Part shown: in pieces, positions 38,870 through 47,876 of the stretch
Layout of the letters: each line of letters starts with the position of its first letter
Position numbering within the stretch: the first letter of the stretch is position 1
Assembly (NCBI GenBank): GCA_963755375.1
Contig: CAVWKG010000016.1
Location: 1,984,001 to 2,048,000 of the forward strand
Direction: 5' to 3'
DNA length: 64,000 bases
Source of the DNA: Bog-473 sp963755375
GTDB taxonomy: Bacteria; Actinomycetota; Acidimicrobiia; Acidimicrobiales; RAAP-2
Notes under the pieces: generated by a model
Databases searched by the model: none
What the model saw: only the letters and a program-made list of their open reading frames with translations
Told to the model about the DNA's origin: nothing
Program-made: the position numbers and the translations under genes

Positions 38870-40279
38870 TCATCGGGATGGCGGATTCGCCTGGCCCTGC
38901 ACCGCGAAGAGCCCCCACTCACCCTCGATGCCCTTGAGTTCGTGGACACCCCGTTCTTCGAAGGCCATGCCGGACCCGGCCACGAGATCCACCACGGTGC
39001 GCGAGACGAGGACCTCACCCGCATCGGCGAGGGACGAGACCCGTTGCGCGAGGTGCACGGCGATTCCCCCGACGTCGTCGCCGCGGACCTCCACCTCACC
39101 GGTATGGAGCCCCGCTCGCACCTCGAGGCCGAGTTGGGGGGCCCCGGCGCAGATGGACTGGGCGCAGCGAATGGCCCGAGCAGGCCCGTCGAACGTCGCC
39201 AGGATGCCATCCCCGGTTGTCTTGACCTCGCGCCCCCGGAAACGGCGCAACTCGGTGCGAGCCATCGCATCGTGCGAATCGAGCAGTTCGTGCCAGGAGC
39301 GGTCGCCGGAACGGACAACCCGTTCAGTCGAACTCACGATGTCGGTGAACAGCACCGTCGTCAGCACACGATCGGTCGCAGCACCACCCCGCACGCCCGT
39401 GAGGAACTCCTCGATTTCGTCGATGATGACGTCGCTGTTCGTCCCGTAGGGCAAATGGTCTCCGCCCGGCAGCACGACGAGACGGGCCCTAGCGAGATGT
39501 TCGGCCAGATAGTGGGCATGGCCGACCGAGAACAGGCTCGGGTCTCGATGCAGGACGAGCGTCGGGGCCTCGATCAACGGCAGCGCGGACCGCACGTCTC
39601 CAGCGAACGACATCTCCAGGATGGCCCGTGCCGCCGCAGGACTCGCCCCGCGCCTGCCCGCCCGCGCCCACCACTCGCGAAACACCGGGTCCCCGGACAG
39701 GCTCGGTGCGAGAAGGTGCACGTCATCCATGGCGGAATCCGGCGCCGCGCCGACGTCCAGCACGGCATCGAGGAAGGAGGTCAGGAGCGCTTGCGGGATC
39801 CCGAAGGGGTAGTCCTCGTCCCGCGGCAGGCGCGCGTAGCAATTGAGCAGGGCGAGGGACGAAACGCGGCCAGGGTGCACGGCTGCGGCCATCAGTGCTG
39901 CCAGGCCGCCCCCGCCGACAGCGAAAAGGCATGCCTGAGTCGAGCCGACTGTGTCGAGCACAGTGAGGATGTCGTCGACGACCAACTCGATGCCGGGCGC
40001 AACGCCCGGCGGCGACGCGTCGGAAAGTCCGATCCCGCGCGGGTCGAACCGGATGAACCGGCTGAAAGAGGCGAGCCGCTCTTCGAATCGGCGGACGTGG
40101 GGTTCCTCGTCACGCATGTCTATGGACACCACGTTGCCGTAGCCGACGCTGACGAGGTCCAGCGGGCCGTCACCGATGGTCTGGTACGCGACGTGGATGC
40201 CGTCTTCTGACCTGGCGTAGCTCGTCTCCGGCCCTCCGGTCACGGCAACAGTCTGTCCATATGAGATGAGGTGTGCCAC
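38870..40279 (-). CDS. Alpha/beta-hydrolase-like domain fused to class III adenylate cyclase
   Basis: A 469-residue fusion resembling mycobacterial Rv1900c (LipJ). Residues 25-295 are an alpha/beta-hydrolase fold (FDPRGIGLSD, GGDHLPYG), but the nucleophile elbow reads FAVGGGGLAA at 119-128, with glycine where GxSxG would have serine, so this domain is probably a sensor and not an enzyme. Residues 305-465 are the cyclase: metal Asp313 in TTVLFTDIVSSTER and Asp357 in VKTTGDGILATF, with Lys353 suited to adenine, and DDVGGIAVHLAQR, where the usual transition-state Asn is His. cAMP synthesis is likely. GTG at 40279 or 40243. A cNMP-binding protein is encoded at 19.8 kb. Confidence 0.88.
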   Translation of the reverse strand: MAHLISYGQTVAVTGGPETSYARSEDGIHVAYQTIGDGPLDLVSVGYGNVVSIDMRDEEPHVRRFEERLASFSRFIRFDPRGIGLSDASPPGVAPGIELVVDDILTVLDTVGSTQACLFAVGGGGLAALMAAAVHPGRVSSLALLNCYARLPRDEDYPFGIPQALLTSFLDAVLDVGAAPDSAMDDVHLLAPSLSGDPVFREWWARAGRRGASPAAARAILEMSFAGDVRSALPLIEAPTLVLHRDPSLFSVGHAHYLAEHLARARLVVLPGGDHLPYGTNSDVIIDEIEEFLTGVRGGAATDRVLTTVLFTDIVSSTERVVRSGDRSWHELLDSHDAMARTELRRFRGREVKTTGDGILATFDGPARAIRCAQSICAGAPQLGLEVRAGLHTGEVEVRGDDVGGIAVHLAQRVSSLADAGEVLVSRTVVDLVAGSGMAFEERGVHELKGIEGEWGLFAVQGQANPPSR

Positions 40280-40400
40280 GGCCGCCCCATCGACCGCGGG
40301 CCAGACGGCCTGGGTCCTGCCCGCCGTCGATCAGCGCGGTCCTCGTCGGACACGAGCGCGATCTGCCGACGGACAGGGCTGCCAACCCGAACTGTCGGCG

Positions 40401-42182
40401 CTACGTCGGCGAGGGTGTCGCCATGCCCCCGCCGAGGAGGGCGGGCAGCGCCGTTGACCGCATCCGCGCCAGGACCCGATCCGTCACCGGCACGGCGTCC
40501 GGGTGGATGCCGCCATGGCCCTCGACCGCCGCCCGCCATGCCGCGGCTCGGCGCTCGAGCTCGTCGGTCTCGTCGAGCTCCGGGCAGTCGAGGCGGTCGG
40601 TGTTGAGGTCGACCACGATGGAGTCGCCGTCCTCGACCAGCGCGATCGGCCCGCCGAGGAGAGCCTCCGGTGCCACGTGGCCGATGACCAGACCCACCGA
40701 GCCCCCCGAAAACCGGGCGTCCGTCATCAGCGCGATCGTGATGTGGCGCTGACGGCACAGGGCCGTGATGCGCGAGGTGGGATCGAGGAGCTCCGGCATG
40801 CCGGGTGCGCCCCGGGGTCCCTCGTAGCGGATCACCACCATGTCGTTGTCCTCGAAGCTGTCGGGGTACTGGTCGAGGGCCTCGATGAGTGGCCGTTCAC
40901 CGTTGAACACGCGGGCCCGGCCGGCGAACACCCCGTCCTGCACGCCACCCTCGATACCGGCGACCTTGAGGATCGCCCCTCCGTCGGGGGCCAGGTTGCC
41001 GCGGAGCAGACGAAGTCCGCCGGTGTCCTTGAAGGGCTTCGTGACCCGGTAGATCACGTCCTGGTCGGCATCCGCTGGGGCCAGCCGTCGGACCTGTTCG
41101 GCCAGGGTCTCGCCGGTACAGGTCAGCGCGTCACCGTCGAGGAAGCCGGCCTCGAGGAGCTCGCGCACGATGACCTGCAGCCCACCCTTGGCGTCCACAT
41201 CCACCATGGAGTAGTCACCGAAGGGTCGCATGTTGACCAGCACGGGCAGTCGTCGCGCCAGCTGGTTGAAGTCGTCCTGACTGAGCACGTCGTCCCACAG
41301 GTCGATGCCCGCGGCGCGGGCGATCTCGACGCTGTGCAGCAACACGTTGGTGGAGCCGCCCATGGCCATGGTGACCGTCAGGGCGTTTCGGAGTGATTGG
41401 GGGGTGACGATGTCGCGCGGCCGGATGCCCCGGCTCGTCATGGCGAGGAGGCAGTCGATCATCTGGTCGGGGAACTCGGTGAGCCGGCGCGGATCGTCCG
41501 ACGGCGGGGCCACCATGTGCAGCGGTTCGAGCCCGAGCACGGAAATGAACGTCTGCATCGTGTTGTAGGTGAACATGCCCCCGCAGCTGCCCTGGCCGGG
41601 GCAGGCATTGAGGGCGAACCGGGCGCGGACCTCGGCGTCCTGGTCGGCCACCTGGAAGGCCGACACCAGGTCGATCCGGTCACCCGTCTCCGGATCGATC
41701 CCGGGCCTGATCGGGCCGTCCGAGAGGATGACCGCGGGGGTGTTGTTCTCGAGCACAGCGGCGACGGTCCCGACGGGGGGCTTGTCGCACGCCACGACGG
41801 CGACCAGCCCGGCGACGCTGTTCGCCGCCAGGTGGACGTCGGCGACGTCATGGACCAGCTCCCGACCGACGAGGGAGAACCGCATCTGCGGCGTGCCGTT
41901 GAGCTGGCCGTCCGAGACACCCAGGGTGAACGCGGGCGGGATCAACCGCACCGGCAGGTCCTCCGTTGCGATGCGGCGGTGGATGGCGGCCTGGACGGCC
42001 TGCACCTTCTGTGGGACGCCCAGATAGCACTGGCTGTCGCCGAGGTTGCCGATCACGGCCCACACCGGGTCGTGAATCTTGTTGACGTCCTCATTGAGGA
42101 ACGCCGCCGTGCCGACCCGCTGCACGTCGCGCCCGGGGTTGATGGACACGAACGCGGACGTCGCCGATTCTTTCTGGGGCAC
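40401..42182 (-). CDS. ilvD: IlvD/Edd family dehydratase (dihydroxy-acid dehydratase-like)
   Basis: A 593-residue member of the IlvD/Edd family. Cluster cysteines are Cys52 (GDSQCYLG), Cys132 with the carboxylysine candidate Lys134 (VACDKPPVG), and Cys200 (GQGSCGGMFTYNTM). VSDGQLNGTPQMRFSLVGRE and the C-terminal ITALCRQRHITIALMTDARF with SGGSVGLVIGHVAPEA match the family. The N-terminus differs from canonical IlvD (no SWNExxPCN), so it is a divergent subtype, and a sugar-acid dehydratase is an alternative. Position next to the ilv operon favours dihydroxy-acid dehydratase for valine, leucine and isoleucine. No leader or attenuator is seen in the 59 bases upstream. Confidence 0.8.
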   Translation of the reverse strand: MPQKESATSAFVSINPGRDVQRVGTAAFLNEDVNKIHDPVWAVIGNLGDSQCYLGVPQKVQAVQAAIHRRIATEDLPVRLIPPAFTLGVSDGQLNGTPQMRFSLVGRELVHDVADVHLAANSVAGLVAVVACDKPPVGTVAAVLENNTPAVILSDGPIRPGIDPETGDRIDLVSAFQVADQDAEVRARFALNACPGQGSCGGMFTYNTMQTFISVLGLEPLHMVAPPSDDPRRLTEFPDQMIDCLLAMTSRGIRPRDIVTPQSLRNALTVTMAMGGSTNVLLHSVEIARAAGIDLWDDVLSQDDFNQLARRLPVLVNMRPFGDYSMVDVDAKGGLQVIVRELLEAGFLDGDALTCTGETLAEQVRRLAPADADQDVIYRVTKPFKDTGGLRLLRGNLAPDGGAILKVAGIEGGVQDGVFAGRARVFNGERPLIEALDQYPDSFEDNDMVVIRYEGPRGAPGMPELLDPTSRITALCRQRHITIALMTDARFSGGSVGLVIGHVAPEALLGGPIALVEDGDSIVVDLNTDRLDCPELDETDELERRAAAWRAAVEGHGGIHPDAVPVTDRVLARMRSTALPALLGGGMATPSPT

Positions 42183-42241
42183 GGACCCAAACTAATGGGG
42201 CTGGCCCGCCCGGCCTGACCCGATGAGGGGCGGCGTGGCGT

Positions 42242-44488
42242 TCAGACGGGGGACGGCACGGGCGACGGTGACGGCGGCGACTGGGACGGCGACGGCGGCT
42301 CCGGCGTCACCTCGACGCCAATCTGTGGGATGGACCGGTCCATCCAGGCGGGCATCCACCAATTGACCGGGCCGAGGATCTCCATGATCGACGGGACCAG
42401 CATCATGCGCACGATCGTGGCGTCGACCAGGACGGCCGTGGCCAGCCCGAGCCCGAACACCTTGAGGATGTGCAGCGGGTCCTTGATCACGAACGAGGCG
42501 AAGACGCAGAACATGATGGCCGCAGCCGCCGTGATGATCCGTCCCGTCACGGCGATCCCGTCCGCCACCGACAGCGAGTTGTCGTGCGTGCGCAGCCATT
42601 CCTCGCGGATGCGTGAGAGCAGGAACACCTCGTAGTCCATGGAGAGCCCGAAGAGGATGACGAACAATGCCACCGGGATCCACGGGTCGATGGGTCCCGT
42701 CTCGCCGATGCCGATGATGCGCCCCGCCCAGCCCCACTGGAACACCGCGACCATCACGCCGTAGGCGGCCCCCACGCTGAGCAGGTTCATGATCACCGCC
42801 TTGAGCGGGAGTACCAGGGAGCGGAAGACGACCATCAGCAGGATGAAGGACAGGACCAGGACGGCGCCGATCACCAGGAAGAGCCGGTGGCCGAGGAAGT
42901 TGGCGGCGTCGATGCTGCCCGCGGTCTGCCCGCCGACCTGCGCGTTGACGGTGGTCCCCCCGACGACGGGTGGGATGATGTCGTTTCTGAGGTTCTGCAC
43001 CAGCGTCTCGGTCTGCGCCGACTGGGGTGACGTGGTCGGGTAGACGATGATGACCGCGCCGGTGTCGGCCTTGTTGAATTCCGGCGGGGTCACGAAGGCG
43101 ATGCCGCCATGATGCGCGGCGATGGCCTGTTGGAGATGCTCGACGGTGGCGCGGTCGGTCGGGCCCTGCATGTCGGCGGCGACGATGAGGGGCCCGTTGA
43201 AGCCGGGGCCGAACCCCTGCGCCAGGAGGTCGTAGGCCTGCCGGGTCGTCAACGAGGTCGGGTCGTTGCCGGCGTCGGTGAAGGCGAGCCGCATGCTGAA
43301 GAGCGGGAGCGCCAGCGCGACGAGCACGAGCACCGCCACGATGCCGGTCACCCAGGCCCGTCGCTGCACGAAGCGGCTCCAGCGGTACCAGAACCCGTTC
43401 TCGGGCGGCGGCCCGCCGTTCTGGAGCAGGCGCGGCAGGTGCCACTTGTCGATGGCGTTGCCTGCGAAGCCCAACATGGCCGGCAACAGCGTGAGGGCGG
43501 CGATGAGCACCATGAGCACGGCGGCGATGCAGGCGGTGGCCAGCCCGATCATGTACGCCTGACCGATGAGGTAGAGCCCGAAGAGCGAGATCACCACCGT
43601 GCTGCCCGCGAAGAGCACCGACCGGCCAGAGGTCATGAGGGAGGTCACCACGGCGTTGCGGGGATCTCGCCCCTCGAAGATGCCCTGCCGGTAACGGGTG
43701 ACGATGAAGAGGGCGTAGTCGATGCCGACGCCGATGCCGATCATGGCCGCCATCTCCGGGGAGAAGTTGGGCACGGTCAGGACGTGCGTCAGGAGCTCGA
43801 GCAAAGCGAAGCCGATCCCGAGCCCCGCCAGCGCGGTGATCACGGGCAGGCCCATCGCCACGACGGATCCGAAGGCGAGCAGCATGATGAGGATGGCGGC
43901 GGTGATGCCGATGCCCTCGCTCGGGCCCGGCGCCGCCGTGGCGGCGGCGGAGATCGGGCTCCCGCCCAGCTCGACCTGGAAGCCCTTCGTGGCGGCGGCC
44001 TGCGCCGTCGTGATGACCTTCGTGACGGCCCCGGTCGGGATGTCGGCGGTGTCGGTGGTGAATTGGATCTCGGCGAAGGCGATGTTGCCGTTGCTCTGTG
44101 GCGCGATCTGGTGCGCACCAGCGGCCGAGAACGGACCGGTCACGCTCTGGACGTACGGCAGCGGCTCGAGGCTGGCCACCACCTTGTTGATGGCCGCCTC
44201 ATTGGCCGGGCTGGCGATCGGGGTGGTCGTATGGAAGACGACGTCGGCCGTGTCACCGGACTTCGAGGGGAACTTGGACTGCAGGATGTTCTGCGCCTGC
44301 TGCGACGGGGTGTTCCCCGCCGTGAACCTGTTCTCGAAATGGGTGCCCACCACCTGGGAGACCACCGTGATGCCGATGATGGCCAGGATCCATAACGCCA
44401 GGACCATCCGCCGGCGGTCGTAACAGGCGCCGGCCAGACGTCCCAGGGCGGTGACGGAGGGTTCCTCGGGTCTGTGCGCGGCGCTCAT
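42242..44488 (-). CDS. MMPL family (RND) transporter
   Basis: A 748-residue membrane protein from ATG 44488 (MSAAHRPEEPSVTALGRLAG). It has the two-fold MmpL layout: helix MVLALWILAIIGITVV, a periplasmic domain, five helices around GIGVGIDYALFIVTRYRQGI, a central loop, then a second periplasmic domain and helices around VILFGLSMDYEVFLLSRIRE. The G-x-D-Y pair (DYALF, DYEVF) provides proton relay. The C-terminal tail is Pro/Ser-rich with repeated SPSP. These export lipids or drugs. Divergent from the TetR gene, its likely repressor. Confidence 0.93.
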   Translation of the reverse strand: MSAAHRPEEPSVTALGRLAGACYDRRRMVLALWILAIIGITVVSQVVGTHFENRFTAGNTPSQQAQNILQSKFPSKSGDTADVVFHTTTPIASPANEAAINKVVASLEPLPYVQSVTGPFSAAGAHQIAPQSNGNIAFAEIQFTTDTADIPTGAVTKVITTAQAAATKGFQVELGGSPISAAATAAPGPSEGIGITAAILIMLLAFGSVVAMGLPVITALAGLGIGFALLELLTHVLTVPNFSPEMAAMIGIGVGIDYALFIVTRYRQGIFEGRDPRNAVVTSLMTSGRSVLFAGSTVVISLFGLYLIGQAYMIGLATACIAAVLMVLIAALTLLPAMLGFAGNAIDKWHLPRLLQNGGPPPENGFWYRWSRFVQRRAWVTGIVAVLVLVALALPLFSMRLAFTDAGNDPTSLTTRQAYDLLAQGFGPGFNGPLIVAADMQGPTDRATVEHLQQAIAAHHGGIAFVTPPEFNKADTGAVIIVYPTTSPQSAQTETLVQNLRNDIIPPVVGGTTVNAQVGGQTAGSIDAANFLGHRLFLVIGAVLVLSFILLMVVFRSLVLPLKAVIMNLLSVGAAYGVMVAVFQWGWAGRIIGIGETGPIDPWIPVALFVILFGLSMDYEVFLLSRIREEWLRTHDNSLSVADGIAVTGRIITAAAAIMFCVFASFVIKDPLHILKVFGLGLATAVLVDATIVRMMLVPSIMEILGPVNWWMPAWMDRSIPQIGVEVTPEPPSPSQSPPSPSPVPSPV

Positions 44489-44494
44489 GGTCGT

Positions 44495-44549
44495 TTCACC
44501 ATAAGATTCATCACTGATGAGTTGTACCACAGAATTCCCTGCTGGTGAA
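44495..44549. promoter_or_regulatory. Putative TetR operator region between MmpL and TetR genes
   Basis: TCATCA-C-TGATGA (44508-44520) is a perfect palindrome, and TTCACC (44495-44500) with GGTGAA (44544-44549) form an outer inverted repeat. The site lies in the 97-base divergent intergenic region and could control both genes. Confidence 0.6.
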
Positions 44550-44585
44550 TCCCCCACCGGATGGAAATTTCGGGATGGGTCATAG

Positions 44586-45200
44586 ATGAGTGCCGCTGCC
44601 GCGGCCGCCGCCGGCCGCCGCCCGGGCAACGCCGACACCCGGGGTGAGATTGTCGAGGCGGCCAAGCGCGTCTTCGCCGCCAAGGGGTACGACGGAGCGA
44701 GCCTCCGGGCCGTGGCCCGGGAGGCGCAGGTGGACCCGGCGCTCGTCCACCACTACTTCGACGGGAAGGCCAGCCTGTTCGTGGCGGCGATGGCGCTGCC
44801 CTTCGACCCGCGCGCCGTCGCGCAGGGGCATGCCGGCTCCGCTTCGGACTCGGGCATCGGAGCCATGGTCGTGACGGGCTTTCTCACCATGTGGGATCAC
44901 GCGGAAGGAACCGGTTCCTCGTTCGCGGCATGTGTCGCGGGTATGGCGGCGTCCGCCAGCGTGGCCGACGCCATGCGCGAGTTCGTGGCCGAGCGGGTCT
45001 GGAACAACAGCCCGGTGAACGAGGCTGAAAGCGATGACCAGACCCGCCGGCGGCGCGCCCTCGTCTCCTCGCAGTTGATGGGTCTCGCCTTCACCCGCTA
45101 CATCCTCCGGGTGCCGCCGGTATCGACGGCCACGCCGGCGGAGATCGCCCAATGGGCCGGCCCGACTCTGGATCGCTACATGGTGGGGACGATCGACTGA
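44586..45200 (+). CDS. TetR family transcriptional regulator
   Basis: A 204-residue TetR protein. The N-terminal HTH is clear: NADTRGEIVEAAKRVFAAKG, YDGASLRAVAREAQVDPALV, HHYFDGKASLFVAAMALPFD. The C-terminal ligand domain (TetR_C-type, with VVTGFLTMWDHAEG) has the usual all-helical pattern. Divergent from the MMPL transporter, which it probably represses; the inducer is unknown. The first 12 residues are an Ala/Arg-rich tail. Confidence 0.93.
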   Translation: MSAAAAAAAGRRPGNADTRGEIVEAAKRVFAAKGYDGASLRAVAREAQVDPALVHHYFDGKASLFVAAMALPFDPRAVAQGHAGSASDSGIGAMVVTGFLTMWDHAEGTGSSFAACVAGMAASASVADAMREFVAERVWNNSPVNEAESDDQTRRRRALVSSQLMGLAFTRYILRVPPVSTATPAEIAQWAGPTLDRYMVGTID

Positions 45201-45251
45201 GTCGAAAGTTCCGAACACTCGTCGGCCGCGGAGCGACCGTTCTCGTTACCG

Positions 45252-46430
45252 ATGGTCGAGACCCCCACCCACATCGGCGGAGTGATCGCTGCCGCTGCCG
45301 CCCTGTCGAACGAGGAGATCGCCGAAGGGCTTGATCGGGCCTTTCGGCAGAAAGCCGCCGCCGAGGGGACGATCGTCGTCCTGTTGGGCGAGGTCAGCCG
45401 GCGCCAGTCCTACCGAGACGACGGGGCGATCTCGCCGGAGCCCTGGGCCGTGGAGCGCTTCGGCGTCTCGATACCGACGGCGCGGGCGCTTACCCGGGTG
45501 GGCGAGAAGGCCTGGGACATGCCGCACCTGGTCGGATCGCTCTGCGCCGGGGACCTGTCCTTGGACAAGGTGCGCGCGGTGGCCGACGTGGCCACGCCCG
45601 AGACCGACCATCAACTCTGTGACCAGGCCAAGGAGTGCACCGTGCGCCAACTGGCCGATGTCGCCCGCTCGACGGCGGCCCCCGACCCAGCTTCGGCCAG
45701 CTCCGCGCACGACCGTCGCTTCTTGCGCTTCAACGAGCAGTTCCGCACCATGAGCGTCCAGCTCCCTGCCGAGTCCTTCGCCGAGACCCGGGCCTGCCTC
45801 GAGACCCGGGCCCGCGCCGTCCCCTCCGACGGCGAGACGCCCTGGGACCAGCGCCTCTGTGACGCCTTCGTCGAGGTGATCCGGACCGGTGCGCACGGCG
45901 CAGCTTCGACGGCGAGCCCGTATTTCGTCGTCGTCCACGTCCCCCTCGTCGCCCTCGTCGACGAGTCCGGCGCCGAGAGCGCCCTGGCCGGCGAGCTCGA
46001 GCGCGACGGCCTGCTCAGCACCGAGACCGTGTGCCGGATCGCCTGTGACGCCACCATCGCCATCGGGGTCGACGACGACGTGGGCCACACGATGTACGAG
46101 GGCCGGGCCCGGCGGACACCGAGCGAGGCCCAACGTCGTGAGGTCATGCGCCGGGACCGCCACTGCCGCTTCCCGGGCTGCACCAACGTCACCTTCACCA
46201 ACACCCACCACGTGGTGCCCTGGAAACCGGGCGGGCCGACCGACCTGGAGAATCTCGCGCTCTTGTGCCTGCACCACCATCACGTGGTGCACTCCAAGGG
46301 CTGGGAGATGACCGGCAACGCCAATGAGGAGCTCACCTTCACCGGCCCGAAGGGCCGGGCCATGACCTCGCGCCCCTCGCCGCTCTGGGGCAGTTCCACA
46401 GCCGGTCTGCGATCGGGGCGGCCGAGCTAA
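45252..46430 (+). CDS. DUF222 protein with C-terminal HNH endonuclease domain
   Basis: A 392-residue protein of the actinobacterial 13E12 type. The N-terminal DUF222 region (residues 15-270) contains LLGEVSRRQSYRDDGAISPE and LVGSLCAGDLSLDKVRAVAD. The HNH nuclease is REVMRRDRHCRFPGCTNVTF with NTHHVVPWKPGGPTDLENLA and LLCLHHHHVVHSKGW; Cys pairs and HH/N/H residues look intact. These genes occur in many copies in actinobacterial genomes; their function is unsettled and some are thought to be mobile. No flanking repeats are seen. Confidence 0.9.
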   Translation: MVETPTHIGGVIAAAAALSNEEIAEGLDRAFRQKAAAEGTIVVLLGEVSRRQSYRDDGAISPEPWAVERFGVSIPTARALTRVGEKAWDMPHLVGSLCAGDLSLDKVRAVADVATPETDHQLCDQAKECTVRQLADVARSTAAPDPASASSAHDRRFLRFNEQFRTMSVQLPAESFAETRACLETRARAVPSDGETPWDQRLCDAFVEVIRTGAHGAASTASPYFVVVHVPLVALVDESGAESALAGELERDGLLSTETVCRIACDATIAIGVDDDVGHTMYEGRARRTPSEAQRREVMRRDRHCRFPGCTNVTFTNTHHVVPWKPGGPTDLENLALLCLHHHHVVHSKGWEMTGNANEELTFTGPKGRAMTSRPSPLWGSSTAGLRSGRPS

Positions 46431-46442
46431 CTCTGCTTCGAC

Positions 46443-47876
46443 TCAGCCGCGCCGGCTGCGAAGTTCGGCGGCCACTTCGTCGCCGTGTGCCTTCCCCGAC
46501 GTGGCCCTCATGACCGCACCGGTGAACCACCCAATCAACTTGTCGTCGCCCTCGACGAAGCGCGCCCACTCCTCGGGATTCGCACCGATCACCTCGTCGA
46601 GCACCGCGCCCAGGGTGTCGGATCCGAGTGCCTCGAAGCCCATCTCCTTTGCCAATGCCACCGGGTCTCCCCCGCCGCGCTCGAGCAGTGCACCCAAGAC
46701 CGCCTTGGACTGGGTCGCCGAGAGTTGTCCACCCGATTCCATGACGAGCACAGATGCGAACGACTTCGGGTCCAGCTGCAATCCCGCTTCGCTCTGCGCG
46801 GCGATCTCGTTGGCGGCACGGGCCAAGGCCAGCCTCACGGGCGCGCCGGCTTCAACGGCAGCCGTCACCACCTCGTCAAGGCCCAGGTCGACCACCGCAT
46901 GGACCTGGTCCGTCTCGGCGTCCGTCGGCGACGCACCGAGGGCGGATGCCAGCACCGCCCGGCGGTCCGCCGGCATCGGGCCCAGAGCCGCCCGCACGTG
47001 CTCCTGCCACGCCGCGTCGGGTGCCAGGGGCACCAGGTCGGGCTCAGGGAAGTAGCGATAGTCGTTGGCCTCCTCCTTGGACCGCATCGAATCGGTGCGC
47101 CCCGCAGACTCGTCCCAGTGCCTGGTCTCCTGAGTGACGGAGCCACCGGACTCGAGAAGGGAGATCTGCCGCGCCATCTCGTACTCGATTGCCCGTACCA
47201 ACGAACGCAGTGAGTTCAGGTTCTTGATCTCGCAACGGGTGCCAAAGGCTTCGGCGCCCGCGGGGCGGACCGAGACGTTGGCGTCCACCCGCATCGACCC
47301 CTCCTCCATCCGCCCGTCGGAGGCTCCGGTCGCCACGAGGATCCCCCGTAGCTCGTTGGCGTAGGCCCGACCCTGGGCGGCCGAGCGGATATCGGGCTCG
47401 CTCACGATCTCGACCAGCGGGACGCCCGAGCGGTTGTAGTCGACGAGCGCGTGTAGAGCTGCGTTGATACGACCGCTGGCCCCGACATGCGTCAGCTTGC
47501 CGGTGTCCTCCTCCATGTGGGCCCTGGTCACGCCCACGCGGGACCCGTCTGGGAGATCGAGCCATCCGCCGGCGTTAAGCGGGAGGTCGTACTGGCTGAT
47601 CTGATAATCCTTCGCCTGGTCCGGGTAGAAATAGTTCTTCCGCGCAAACTCTGAGGGGCGGATCTCGCAGTGCAGGGCCGCACCGATGCGCATGGCCAAC
47701 TCGACCGCCTGCTCGTTGAGGACCGGCAGTGAGCCCGGCAACCCCAGGCAGGTCGGACAGATGTTCACGTTGGGCTCGTCCCCGAATGCGTTGCGACACC
47801 CACAGAACAACTTCGTCGCGGTGTCCAGCTCGCAGTGCACCTCGAGCCCGACGACGAGCTCCCACTCCGTGCTCAC
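46443..47876 (-). CDS. gatB: Asp/Glu-tRNA amidotransferase subunit GatB
   Basis: A 477-residue GatB. WELVVGLEVHCELDTATKLF is the N-terminal signature; the CGCRNAFGDEPNVNICPTCL region holds the zinc cysteines (CxC, CxxC); RKNYFYPDQAKDYQISQYD and VDYNRSGVPLVEIVSEPDIR bind the acceptor stem and phosphorylate the tRNA-bound acid. The C-terminal YqeY-like domain ends ATSGKAHGDEVAAELRSR. It overlaps gatA by 4 bases. With GatA and GatC it amidates Glu-tRNA(Gln) and Asp-tRNA(Asn), so this organism probably uses indirect tRNA charging. Confidence 0.97.
   Translation of the reverse strand: MSTEWELVVGLEVHCELDTATKLFCGCRNAFGDEPNVNICPTCLGLPGSLPVLNEQAVELAMRIGAALHCEIRPSEFARKNYFYPDQAKDYQISQYDLPLNAGGWLDLPDGSRVGVTRAHMEEDTGKLTHVGASGRINAALHALVDYNRSGVPLVEIVSEPDIRSAAQGRAYANELRGILVATGASDGRMEEGSMRVDANVSVRPAGAEAFGTRCEIKNLNSLRSLVRAIEYEMARQISLLESGGSVTQETRHWDESAGRTDSMRSKEEANDYRYFPEPDLVPLAPDAAWQEHVRAALGPMPADRRAVLASALGASPTDAETDQVHAVVDLGLDEVVTAAVEAGAPVRLALARAANEIAAQSEAGLQLDPKSFASVLVMESGGQLSATQSKAVLGALLERGGGDPVALAKEMGFEALGSDTLGAVLDEVIGANPEEWARFVEGDDKLIGWFTGAVMRATSGKAHGDEVAAELRSRRG

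Noticed and set aside
45211..45226. SOS (LexA) box before the HNH gene: CGAACACTCGTCGG
   Set aside because: The first half GAAC matches the actinobacterial consensus but the second half lacks GTTC, so it is only a half site.
45252..46430. HNH gene as evidence of a mobile element or homing intron
   Set aside because: No terminal repeats, target duplication, intron structure or recombinase nearby; DUF222/HNH genes are ordinary residents of actinobacterial chromosomes.
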